Below the pieces are notes generated by a model, which made no database searches, was not told the DNA's origin, and saw only the letters and a program-made list of their open reading frames with translations. Position numbers and translations under genes: made by a program. 64,000 bases of DNA from Kineosporia mesophila (GTDB lineage: Bacteria; Actinomycetota; Actinomycetes; Actinomycetales; Kineosporiaceae): contig NZ_JAJOMA010000002.1 in assembly GCF_021129235.1 (NCBI RefSeq), forward strand, positions 62,001 through 126,000, written 5' to 3'. This document shows positions 51,804 through 61,611 of the stretch, one piece after another. The stretch's first letter is position 1. The number at the start of each line of letters is the position of its first letter.

Positions 51804-53285
51804 ATGCCCGACCTGAGTACCCGCCGCCGCTTCCTGGTGCTGGCGATCTGCTGCCTGAGCCTGCTGATCGTCGGGCTCGAGACCACGGTGCTGAACGTGG
51901 CGCTGCCCTCGCTGCAGGAAGACCTCGGCGCCTCGGTGTCCGGGCTGCAGTGGGCCCTGGACTCCTACACGCTGGTGCTGAGCAGCCTGCTGATGCTCTC
52001 CGGCTCCACCGGCGACCGGATCGGCCGGCGACGCACCTTCCAGACCGGCCTGGCGATCTTCGTGCTCGCCTCGCTGCTGTGCAGTCTGGCCCCGAACCTG
52101 GGCTGGCTCATCGCCTTCCGGATGCTGCAGGGCGTCGGTGCCTCCATGCTCAACCCGGTGGCGCTGTCGATCGTCACCAACACCTTCCCCGACCGTCAGG
52201 AACGGGCCCGGGCCATCGGGGTCTGGAGCGCGGTCGTGGGGGTCAGCATCGCGCTCGGCCCGATCCTCGGCGGCTTCCTCGTCACCACCGTGGGCTGGCG
52301 CTGGATCTTCATCATCAACATCCCGATCGGCCTGCTCGCCATCGTCCTGACCGCGCTGTTCGTGCCCGAGTCGAAGGCGGCCCGGGCCCGGCGCGTCGAC
52401 CCGGTCGGTCAGCTGCTCGTGGTGCTCACCCTGGCCACCCTGGTCTACGCGATCATCGAGGTGCCGCACCGGGGCTGGAACTCGCCCCTGGTGCTGGGTC
52501 TGCTGGTGGTCGCGGTGGTGTCCGCCGTGAGCCTGGTGCTCTACGAGAAGCGCCGCGTCGAGCCCCTTCTCGACGTGCGGTTCTTCCGCAGCGCGCAGTT
52601 CTCGGGCGCCACCCTGATCGCCGTCTGCGCGTTCGCGGCGTTCGCCGGCTGCCTCTTCGTCAACACCCTCTATCTGCAGAACGACCTGGGCCTGACCCCG
52701 TTCCGGGCCGGGCTGTACCTGTTGCCGATGGCCGTCGTGGTGATGGTGCTGGCGCCGATCTCCGGGCGCTTGGTGGCCAGTCACGGAACCCGCCCGTCCC
52801 TGGTGCTCGGGGGTCTGGGCATGACGGCCGGCACGGTCACGCTGACCTTCGTCGATCCCTCGCAGCCGCTGGCCGTGCTCTTCCTGGCCTACGGCCTCTT
52901 CGGGGTCGGCTTCGGCATGCTGAACGCGCCGATCACCGCCACCGCGGTCTCCGGCATGCCGCCCTCGCAGGCCGGGCTGGCCGCGGCGGTCACCTCGACG
53001 AGCCGTCAGGTCGGTACGGCGATCGGGGTCGCGGTGGTCGGGTCGGTCTACACCGCCCACCTCGGCCGGCTCGGGTCGGTCCCGGACGCGGTCTCACGGG
53101 TGGACGCGGCCCACGCCGGTTTCTGGGTGGTCGCCGGGTGTGCGGTACTCGCCCTGGTGGTCGGCTGGGGGTCGTCCGGGGCCTGGGCCCGGCGCAGCGC
53201 CGAGCGGGCCGCGCAGCGTCTGGCCGAGCCGATTTCGCCGTCCCCGGGCAGCCCGGACGGCGCTACGGCCACCGCGGTGCGCTGA
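51804..53285 (+). CDS. MFS drug transporter, DHA2 (EmrB/QacA) type
   Basis: 493 residues with 14 predicted membrane segments. Motif A GDRIGRRRTF, motif B RMLQGVGASMLNPVALS and motif C ALGPILGGFLVTTVGWRW. It should export a lipophilic compound by proton antiport. It is inserted between pdxT and yebC, which adjoin in many actinobacteria. No regulator is next to it. C-terminal 45 residues are polar and disordered. Confidence 0.9.
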   Translation: MPDLSTRRRFLVLAICCLSLLIVGLETTVLNVALPSLQEDLGASVSGLQWALDSYTLVLSSLLMLSGSTGDRIGRRRTFQTGLAIFVLASLLCSLAPNLGWLIAFRMLQGVGASMLNPVALSIVTNTFPDRQERARAIGVWSAVVGVSIALGPILGGFLVTTVGWRWIFIINIPIGLLAIVLTALFVPESKAARARRVDPVGQLLVVLTLATLVYAIIEVPHRGWNSPLVLGLLVVAVVSAVSLVLYEKRRVEPLLDVRFFRSAQFSGATLIAVCAFAAFAGCLFVNTLYLQNDLGLTPFRAGLYLLPMAVVVMVLAPISGRLVASHGTRPSLVLGGLGMTAGTVTLTFVDPSQPLAVLFLAYGLFGVGFGMLNAPITATAVSGMPPSQAGLAAAVTSTSRQVGTAIGVAVVGSVYTAHLGRLGSVPDAVSRVDAAHAGFWVVAGCAVLALVVGWGSSGAWARRSAERAAQRLAEPISPSPGSPDGATATAVR

Positions 53286-53359
53286 GGGTGGCCGGCCCAT
53301 GAGTAGGATTGCTGGCTGAGCTTTGGTTTCTTAATGTATGCGTAACGGGAGGCGACCCG

Positions 53360-54118
53360 ATGTCCGGCCATTCCAAGTGGGCCACCACCAAGCACAAGAA
53401 AGCCGTCGTCGACGCCAAGCGCGGCAAGATGTTCGCCAAGTTGATCAAGAACATCGAGGTCGCAGCCCGTACGGGTGGTGGTGACCCGGCCGGCAACCCG
53501 ACGCTGTACGACGCCATCCAGAAGGCGAAGAAGTCGTCGGTGCCGAACAACAACATCGACAACGCCGTCAAGCGTGGTTCCGGGGCCGAGGGCGGCGGGG
53601 CCGACTACCAGACGATCATGTACGAGGGGTACGGCCCCAACGGCGTGGCCCTGCTGATCGAGTGCCTGTCGGACAACCGCAACCGGGCCGCCATGGAGGT
53701 CCGCACCGCGATGACCCGCAACAACGGCGCGATGGCCGACCCGGGCAGCGTGGCGTACCTGTTCAACCGCAAGGGTGTCGTCGTGGTGCCGAAGTCCGAC
53801 GGCCTGACCGAGGACGACGTGCTCGGCGCGGTGCTCGAGGCCGGGGCCGAGGAGGTCAACGACCAGGGCGAGATCTTCGAGGTGGTCAGCGAGGCCACCG
53901 ACCTGGTGGCCGTGCGCACCGCCCTGGTGGACGCGTCGATCGACTACGACTCGGCCGACGCCCAGTTCGTGCCGACGATGAACGTCCCCCTCGACGAGGA
54001 GGGCGCGCGCAAGGTGTTCAAGCTGATCGACGCCCTCGAGGACAGCGACGACGTGCAGAACGTCTACGCCAACTTCGACGTGTCCGACGAAGTGATGGAA
54101 CTCGTCAACGCCGAGTGA
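53360..54118 (+). CDS. yebC: YebC/PmpR family protein
   Basis: 252 residues ([23 protein letters not shown] at the start). ATG 53360 with GGGAGG upstream; an upstream in-frame ATG at 53309 lacks this. The family includes regulators and translation factors for polyproline stretches. It lies directly before ruvC as in most actinobacteria. Confidence 0.95.
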   Translation: MSGHSKWATTKHKKAVVDAKRGKMFAKLIKNIEVAARTGGGDPAGNPTLYDAIQKAKKSSVPNNNIDNAVKRGSGAEGGGADYQTIMYEGYGPNGVALLIECLSDNRNRAAMEVRTAMTRNNGAMADPGSVAYLFNRKGVVVVPKSDGLTEDDVLGAVLEAGAEEVNDQGEIFEVVSEATDLVAVRTALVDASIDYDSADAQFVPTMNVPLDEEGARKVFKLIDALEDSDDVQNVYANFDVSDEVMELVNAE

Positions 54119-54211
54119 CGTCGGTCGTTTCCGGGATTTCGGGGTCGGGTGTGACATGCGTTCCGGGTGTCGCTCCCGGCCCTCGTCCGGTTTGGCTGTG
54201 ATCGTGGCGTC

Positions 54212-54793
54212 ATGCGCGTTCTCGGAATCGACCCCGGCCTGACCCGGTGCGGGCTGGGTGTGGTCGACGGGCTACCCGGGCGCCGCGTGCAGATGGTGGC
54301 CGTCGACGTGATCCGGACGCCGGCCGGCAGCGACCTGGGGGCCCGGCTGCTGGGCATCAGCGACGCCGTCGAGGGCTGGATGGACCAGGTCCGCCCCGAC
54401 GTGGTCGCGGTGGAGCGGGTCTTCAGCCAGAACAACGTGTCCACGGTGATGGGCACCGCGCAGGCCGCCGGGGTCACCGCGCTCGCCGCGGCCCGCCGGG
54501 GCATCCCCGTCGTGATGCACACGCCGAGCGAGGTGAAGGCCGCCGTCACCGGATCCGGCCGGGCCGACAAGGCTCAGGTCACGGCCATGGTGCAGCGCAT
54601 CCTCCAGCTCGCCGAGGCACCCCGGCCCGCCGACGCCGCCGACGCCCTGGCCCTGGCCATCTGTCACCTGTGGCGCGACGGCACCGCGGCGGTGATGCCG
54701 GTGCGGGGGCCGAACGCGTCGAAGGGCGGGGCGACCGCGGCCCAGCAGGCGTGGGTGGCGGCGATCGAGGCGTCGAAGAAGTCCCGGCGCTGA
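54212..54793 (+). CDS. ruvC: Holliday-junction resolvase RuvC
   Basis: 193 residues. Acidic catalytic residues are in [17 protein letters not shown] and [14 protein letters not shown]. It cuts recombination intermediates with RuvAB. ATG 54212 is chosen because the protein family starts there; there is no clear ribosome-binding site. Confidence 0.96.
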   Translation: MRVLGIDPGLTRCGLGVVDGLPGRRVQMVAVDVIRTPAGSDLGARLLGISDAVEGWMDQVRPDVVAVERVFSQNNVSTVMGTAQAAGVTALAAARRGIPVVMHTPSEVKAAVTGSGRADKAQVTAMVQRILQLAEAPRPADAADALALAICHLWRDGTAAVMPVRGPNASKGGATAAQQAWVAAIEASKKSRR

Positions 54794-54836
54794 GGTGGAG
54801 GCCGCCGGTCTGGTGTCCGGCGGGGTGTCCGGTCCG

Positions 54837-54932
54837 GTGCCTGACTTGGTGCCTGACTTGGTGCCTGACTTGGTGCCTGACTTGGTGCCTGGCCTGGTGC
54901 CTGGCCTGGTGCCTGGCCTGGTGCCTGGCCTG
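54837..54932. repeat. Minisatellite between ruvC and ruvA
   Basis: Eight tandem 12-bp units: four GTGCCTGACTTG followed by four GTGCCTGGCCTG, with no length variation. It lies within a 243-bp non-coding gap that interrupts the otherwise tight ruvCAB run. Confidence 0.9.
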
Positions 54933-55036
54933 GTTCGGCGGCGCTGATCCGGTTCTGCGTGGTGTCCTGTCCGGTTCTGTCGGTGGCTCCGGCTAGATTT
55001 CTCTCTCGTACAGGTGTTCGGAGCTGAGGAGTCACG

Positions 55037-55672
55037 GTGATTGCGTCGGTGCGTGGGCGGGTGGCGGCCGTCCGGCTGGACTCGGTGGTGATCGAGGTCG
55101 GTGGGGTCGGGCTACTGCTCCAGGCCACCCCGGGCACCCTGGCCGAGCTGCGGCCGGGGCAGGAGACCGAACTGGCCACCAGCCTGGTGGTGCGTGAAGA
55201 CTCGCTGACCCTCTTCGGTTTCGGCACGACCGACGAGCGTGACGTGTTCGAGACGGTGCAGACGGTCTCGGGCATCGGCACCCGGCTGGCCCTGGCCATG
55301 CTGGCCGTGCACACGCCCGAGGGCCTGCGCCTCGCCGTCGCCCAGCAAGACCTCACCGCCCTCACCAAGGTGCCGGGCATCGGCCGCAAGGGCGCCCAGC
55401 GCATCGTGCTGGAGCTGACCGACCGGCTGGGTGCGCCCAGCGGGGGAGCGACCGTGGCCGCCGCCGTGAAACCCGCCGACACGGGCGGCTGGCGCGACCA
55501 GGTGCTCGACGCGCTGACCGGTCTGGGCTGGCCCGCCAAGGCCGCGTCCGATGCCGTGGACAAGGTGGTCGGCGCCCCCGACTCACCCGTGGCGCTCGAC
55601 GAGAACGGCACCCCGCCCGACATGGCCCAGGTGCTGCGCGCCGCGCTGCGCCAGCTCGGGCGCACGGGCTGA
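55037..55672 (+). CDS. ruvA: Holliday-junction helicase subunit RuvA
   Basis: 211 residues, GTG 55037. OB domain, helix-hairpin-helix motifs ([31 protein letters not shown]) and the C-terminal RuvB-binding domain ([20 protein letters not shown]). Tetrameric RuvA binds four-way junctions. Confidence 0.97.
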   Translation: MIASVRGRVAAVRLDSVVIEVGGVGLLLQATPGTLAELRPGQETELATSLVVREDSLTLFGFGTTDERDVFETVQTVSGIGTRLALAMLAVHTPEGLRLAVAQQDLTALTKVPGIGRKGAQRIVLELTDRLGAPSGGATVAAAVKPADTGGWRDQVLDALTGLGWPAKAASDAVDKVVGAPDSPVALDENGTPPDMAQVLRAALRQLGRTG

Positions 55673-55683
55673 GGCCCGCGACC

Positions 55684-56862
<1,179 letters not shown>

Positions 56863-57117
56863 TCCGTTGGGGGATCGGGCAACGGTCGGCACGACGAACG
56901 ACCCTGCTCAGAGGTCCTCTGAACGGAGCACCCAGTCCGTTGTGGGAGCATGCGTGCTCACGAGCGGGCCCAGGTCGGGCATGATGGTCGGTCGGTGCCG
57001 CGGGCAACCTCGCCGCCGTCCCGGCCGACTGCTTGTCAGAGGGCTTCCCGGCGGAGGGCCAAGGAGGGCACCGGCGGACATGAGAGTTGAGACGATGAGA
57101 ACAGCATCCGTGACGGA

Positions 57118-57570
57118 GTGGGTGACGACGTGGAACTGATCATCCTGGCGGTTCCCCTGCTCCTGCTCTGGCTGATGGTGAGCCGTGGGCGCAGGCAGCA
57201 GCGTGAGCTGGTGGCCCAGCAGGAGTCGGTCACGCCCGGCACCCGGATCATGACCACGTCCGGCCTCTTCGCCGAGGTCGTCGAGGTCGATTCCGACGCA
57301 GTGGTTCTCGAGATCGCCCCGGGCGTGCGCACTCGCTGGAGCAAGCGCGCGATCGGGCAGATCGTCACGGCCGACAGCACCGACGGTGAGCAGGACGGCA
57401 CCGACGGGGAGAGCGCCGGCGAGAACACCTCCGCCGACAGCCCGAGCACCATCACCGGCACCACTGATCGTACCGGCGCTGATCGTGACGGCATCCGTTC
57501 GGAGTCCGGCTACGCGCCGCCGCCGAACTCCGATGTCACCGACGGCAGCACCGGAACCGACGGCCGATAG
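57118..57570 (+). CDS. yajC: Preprotein translocase subunit YajC
   Basis: 150 residues. One N-terminal membrane segment (LIILAVPLLLLWLMV), then the YajC domain (VTPGTRIMTTSGLFAEVVEVDSD). The C-terminal 65 residues are an acidic Asp/Ser/Thr tail. GTG 57118 or GTG 57130. Part of the SecDF-YajC accessory complex. Confidence 0.92.
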   Translation: MGDDVELIILAVPLLLLWLMVSRGRRQQRELVAQQESVTPGTRIMTTSGLFAEVVEVDSDAVVLEIAPGVRTRWSKRAIGQIVTADSTDGEQDGTDGESAGENTSADSPSTITGTTDRTGADRDGIRSESGYAPPPNSDVTDGSTGTDGR

Positions 57571-57627
57571 CCCGGCCCTGACTGCGACGGCCTGAGCCGT
57601 CTCGAGAACGAGAAGAGACCCACAACC

Positions 57628-59616
57628 GTGGCACGATCCAGCAACGCCTCCCGACCAGGTCGGGCACTGCTGTTCATGGTCGCCATCCTGGCCGTCGTGT
57701 ACGCAGTGGTCGGCATCCGGACGGTGACGTCGAACGGCGGATGGACCCCGTCCCTCGCCCTCGACCTCGAGGGCGGCACCGAGATCATTCTCGAGCCGCG
57801 GCCCCTGAACGGCCAGAACATCACGCCGACCACCGAGCAGCTGAACGAGGCCGTGAACGTGATCCGGCAGCGGGTCAACGGCTCCGGTGTCTCCGAGGCC
57901 GAGGTCACCACCCAGAGCGGCAAGAACATCGTGGTGTCGCTGCCCGGCAACCCCGACGCGGCGACCCGCAACCTGGTCAAGCAGTCGGCGCAGATGAACT
58001 TCCGGCCGGTGCTCTACACGGCGGCCGCCGCCGGTGCGACGAGTACGGCCACGCCGACGCCGACCGCCAGTGGTGACGCGACCTCCACCGCCTCGCCCAC
58101 GGCCAGCGCGAAGGCGAGCGCCAAGGCCACCTCGAAGGCCGGTGCCAGTGCCACGGCCACCGAGAAGGCCGACACCTCGGACGAGAACAACCGGGTCGTG
58201 CCGAAGGCGCTGAAGGCCGAGACGACGCCCAGCGGTTCCGCGACCACCGCGCCCGGCGCGACCTCGTCCGCAAAGTCCTCGGCCACGGCCACGGCCGACG
58301 CCAGTGCGACCACCGACGCGGACGCCGCCGCCACGGCCGCTGCCGCGGCAGCTGACGGCACCGCGTCCGACCTGGCGCAGATCACCACCGAGCTGCAGGA
58401 GCAGTTCACGGCGGAGACCTGCGCCGACCTGCCGAAGCTGCAGGGCAAGGCCTCAGACCCGAAGAAGGCGATCGTCACCTGCGACGCCGACGGGACGACC
58501 AAGTTCATCCTCGGTCCGGTCGAGGTTCCGGGTTCCGACATCAAGACCGCCACCGCGGGCATGGGCCAGAACAGCCAGGGCGCCTCCAACGGTGAGTGGG
58601 TCGTCAACCTCGAGTTCAAGTCCGACGGCGCGAAGAAGTTCGGCAACGTCACCAAGCGGCTGATCCAGCTGACCGGTGCGCAGAACCAGTTCGCGATCGT
58701 GCTCGACGAGCTGGTCATCTCCGCCCCGACCACCAACGCCGCCATCACCAACGGCGAGGCCCAGATCTCCGGCAGCTTCACCCAGGAGTCCTCGCAGCTC
58801 CTGGCCCAGCAGCTGAAGTTCGGCTCGCTGCCGGTGTCGTTCCAGGTGCAGACCGAGAACCAGATCTCCGCGCTGCTCGGCGGTGAGCAGCTCGAGCGGG
58901 GGCTGCTGGCCGGCCTGATCGGCCTGATCCTGGTGGTGCTCTACTCGCTGCTGCAGTACCGGGCCCTGGGCCTGGTGACCATCTTCAGCCTCGGCATCGC
59001 CGGTGCGCTCACCTACGGGCTGGTCGTGCTGCTGGGTGAGACCGAGGGCTACCGGCTGAGTCTCGCCGGTGTGACCGGTCTGATCGTGGCCATCGGTATC
59101 ACCGCCGACTCGTTCATCGTGTACTTCGAGCGGGTCCGCGACGAGGTCCGCGAGGGGCGGCCCCTGACCTCCGCCGTCGAGGCGGGCTGGGACCGGGCCA
59201 AGCGCACCATCCTGGCCTCCGACACCGTCAACCTGCTCGCCGCGATCGTGCTCTACCTGGTCGCCGTCGGCGGTGTCCGCGGATTCGCGTTCACCCTCGG
59301 CCTGACCACCCTGATCGACGTCGTCATCGTGTTCCTCTTCACCAAGCCCGCGGTGACGATGCTGGCCAGGCTGAAGTTCTTCGACGGTGGCCATGCGATG
59401 TCCGGCTTCAGTGCCCGGCAGCTCGGGCGCCCGAGCGCGTACGCCGGCCGCGGCCGGGTCCGCCCGACCGCCGAAACCGCCTCCGAGGGTGGCAGCATCG
59501 CCGCCCGCCGGGCCGCCGCGGCGCGGGCCGGGACCGAACCCGGTGACCCGGGTGGGACCTCCCCGCAGGACGCGCAGGACTCGGTCACCACGTCGGGCAC
59601 GGGGAGGAACTCCTGA
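57628..59616 (+). CDS. secD: Protein translocase subunit SecD with low-complexity insertion
   Basis: 662 residues. P1 periplasmic domain is interrupted near residues 130-250 by an Ala/Thr/Ser-rich stretch (ATSTATPTPTAS, SAKASAKATSK, DADAAATAAAAAADG). The C-terminal six membrane segments include the GLTGLIVAIGITADSFIVYFERVRDE equivalent (LAGVTGLIVAIGITADSFIV). With SecF it uses the proton gradient to complete export. GTG 57628. Confidence 0.95.
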   Translation: MARSSNASRPGRALLFMVAILAVVYAVVGIRTVTSNGGWTPSLALDLEGGTEIILEPRPLNGQNITPTTEQLNEAVNVIRQRVNGSGVSEAEVTTQSGKNIVVSLPGNPDAATRNLVKQSAQMNFRPVLYTAAAAGATSTATPTPTASGDATSTASPTASAKASAKATSKAGASATATEKADTSDENNRVVPKALKAETTPSGSATTAPGATSSAKSSATATADASATTDADAAATAAAAAADGTASDLAQITTELQEQFTAETCADLPKLQGKASDPKKAIVTCDADGTTKFILGPVEVPGSDIKTATAGMGQNSQGASNGEWVVNLEFKSDGAKKFGNVTKRLIQLTGAQNQFAIVLDELVISAPTTNAAITNGEAQISGSFTQESSQLLAQQLKFGSLPVSFQVQTENQISALLGGEQLERGLLAGLIGLILVVLYSLLQYRALGLVTIFSLGIAGALTYGLVVLLGETEGYRLSLAGVTGLIVAIGITADSFIVYFERVRDEVREGRPLTSAVEAGWDRAKRTILASDTVNLLAAIVLYLVAVGGVRGFAFTLGLTTLIDVVIVFLFTKPAVTMLARLKFFDGGHAMSGFSARQLGRPSAYAGRGRVRPTAETASEGGSIAARRAAAARAGTEPGDPGGTSPQDAQDSVTTSGTGRNS

Positions 59617-60767
59617 TGTTCAGCTTCGCCACCTTCGGTAACGACCTTCACTCCGGCAAGCGGTCCTTCGCCTTCATCGGGCACCGGCGCTTCTGGTACG
59701 GCATCGCGCTCGCCATGACGGTGGCCTCGATCCTGTCTCTCGCGTTCATCCGGCTGAACCCCGGCATCGAGTTCCGCGGCGGTTCCGAGTTCCAGCTGTC
59801 CAAGGTCGCCGACACCGACACGATCAAGGCGTCCGACGCGGTCGCCTCCGTGGTGCCCGGTACCGAGGCCCGGGTCACGGTCATCGGCAGCAGCGGCGTG
59901 CGGGTGCAGACCGAGACGCTGAGCGACGCCGAGACCACCAAGGTCCGGCAGGCGCTGGGCAAGGCCTACCAGGTCGACGACAGCAACATCACGTCCAGCT
60001 TCGTCGGCGCCAGCTGGGGTTCCGACGTCACGAAGAAGGCCGTCCAGGGTCTGCTCATCTTCATCGTGCTGGTCGGCATCATCATCGCCATCTACTTCCG
60101 GACCTGGAAGATGTCGGTGGCCGCGCTGGTGGCCCTGCTGCACGACCTGATCATCACGGCCGGCCTCTACTCGCTCACCGGGTTCGAGGTCACCCCGGCG
60201 TCCGTGATCGGGTTCCTCACCATCCTCGGGTACTCGCTCTACGACACCGTGGTGGTGTTCGACAAGGTCCGCGAGAACACCGACCGCATCACGCTGTCCA
60301 CGAAGCGCACCTACGAGGAAGCCGCCAACCTGGCGGTCAACCAGACCCTGGTGCGCTCGATCAACACCTCGGTGGTGGCTCTGCTGCCGGTGGCGTCGAT
60401 CCTGTTCATCGGTGCGTTCGTGCTCGGCGCGGGCACGCTGAAAGACATCTCGCTGGCGCTGTTCATCGGTATCGCGGCCGGTACCTACTCGTCGATCTTC
60501 GTGGCCACACCGCTGCTGGTCGACCTGCGCCGCCGGGAGCCGGAGATCGTCGCGCACACCCGAAAGGTGCTCAAGCGCCGGGCCGAGCTCGCCGCGGGTT
60601 CCGCCGCGGAGCCCGAGTTCGGTAGCCCCGAGGGCGACGACGGCGAGCCGGCCACGGTCGGCGCGGGCGTCGGCCCCGACACCGCGGCACCTTCGCGGCG
60701 CGGTCCGGCGGTCCGGCGGGAGACGTCCGGTCAGCGGGCGCAGCCGAAGCGGGGCCGGCGGAAGTGA
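59616..60767 (+). CDS. secF: Protein translocase subunit SecF
   Basis: 383 residues with six membrane segments; SecF signature VIGFLTILGYSLYDTVVVFDKVRENT. Coupled to secD by ATGA. The C-terminal 65 residues are a charged Pro/Arg tail. Confidence 0.96.
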   Translation: MFSFATFGNDLHSGKRSFAFIGHRRFWYGIALAMTVASILSLAFIRLNPGIEFRGGSEFQLSKVADTDTIKASDAVASVVPGTEARVTVIGSSGVRVQTETLSDAETTKVRQALGKAYQVDDSNITSSFVGASWGSDVTKKAVQGLLIFIVLVGIIIAIYFRTWKMSVAALVALLHDLIITAGLYSLTGFEVTPASVIGFLTILGYSLYDTVVVFDKVRENTDRITLSTKRTYEEAANLAVNQTLVRSINTSVVALLPVASILFIGAFVLGAGTLKDISLALFIGIAAGTYSSIFVATPLLVDLRRREPEIVAHTRKVLKRRAELAAGSAAEPEFGSPEGDDGEPATVGAGVGPDTAAPSRRGPAVRRETSGQRAQPKRGRRK

Positions 60768-61309
60768 CGATCGACAGCGTGCTGTCCGAGCGGCTCGCGG
60801 CGGGGCTCCGGGACATCCCGGACTACCCGTCGCCGGGAATCCTGTTCAAGGACATCACTCCGCTGCTGGCCGACCCGGAGCTGTTCGCGGCCTCGGTGGA
60901 CGCGCTGGCGGCGGCCCACCGGGCGGGCACCGGGGCCGAGGTGGACGTCGTGGCCGGGGTCGAGGCCCGGGGCTTCATCTTCGGCGCGGCGGTGGCCCTG
61001 AGCCTCGGGGTGGGCTTCGTGCCGATCCGGAAGAAGGGCAAGCTGCCCCACACCACCGTCTCGGCCGAGTACACGCTCGAATACGGCACCGCGATCATCG
61101 AGGTCCATGAAGACGCGGTGCACCCGGGACAGCGGGTTCTGCTGCTGGACGACGTCCTCGCCACCGGGGGCACCGCGGAGGCGGCCGCGGGGCTGCTCGA
61201 GGGCATCGGCGCTCACGTGGTGTCGGTGTCGTTCCTCGTGGAGCTCGCGTTCCTCAACGGCCGGGAACGGTTGTCTGGGCGTGATGTGAAAGCTGTCCTG
61301 AGTTACTGA
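60764..61309 (+). CDS. apt: Adenine phosphoribosyltransferase
   Basis: 181 residues. PRPP-binding loop VLLLDDVLATGGTAEA, with VAGVEARGFIFGAA and the purine-binding RKKGKLP. It salvages adenine to AMP. GTG 60764 overlaps the secF stop. Usual neighbour of relA. Confidence 0.96.
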   Translation: MTIDSVLSERLAAGLRDIPDYPSPGILFKDITPLLADPELFAASVDALAAAHRAGTGAEVDVVAGVEARGFIFGAAVALSLGVGFVPIRKKGKLPHTTVSAEYTLEYGTAIIEVHEDAVHPGQRVLLLDDVLATGGTAEAAAGLLEGIGAHVVSVSFLVELAFLNGRERLSGRDVKAVLSY

Positions 61310-61341
61310 GGGCAACTTTTTCTGCACTTTTGGGTAACGTG

Positions 61342-61417
61342 CCCCTTTTGTTTGACGAAGCGTGATGAAGTCAACACGCGATGCTCGAGTCGAGCACGAA
61401 GTCAATATCAAAAGGGG
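61342..61417 (+). ncRNA. Structured non-coding element between apt and relA
   Basis: CCCCTTTTG (61342-61350) pairs with CAAAAGGGG (61409-61417). Inside lie GCGTG/CACGC (61360-61364, 61375-61379) and a 15-bp palindrome TGCTCGAGTCGAGCA (61382-61396). RNA from either strand can fold as a three-way structure. It may be the apt terminator, a relA leader or a small RNA; no Rfam family was recognised. Confidence 0.45.
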
Positions 61418-61611
61418 CCGTTTCCCGCTGAACCGGGAATGATCAGGCCCCCGGGTGCGCTCCGATCACTGCCGGGCATGTTCTGATGATGCTCCGAAGA
61501 TATTCAAGACGGGCACCGGGCTTGTCGAGAGGCCAGGCACGGGAGCAGTACGGGCCCTAGACTCGCCAGCAGAAGTCTCCGTGGCGAGACGTACGACGTC
61601 GGGAGGATCAG

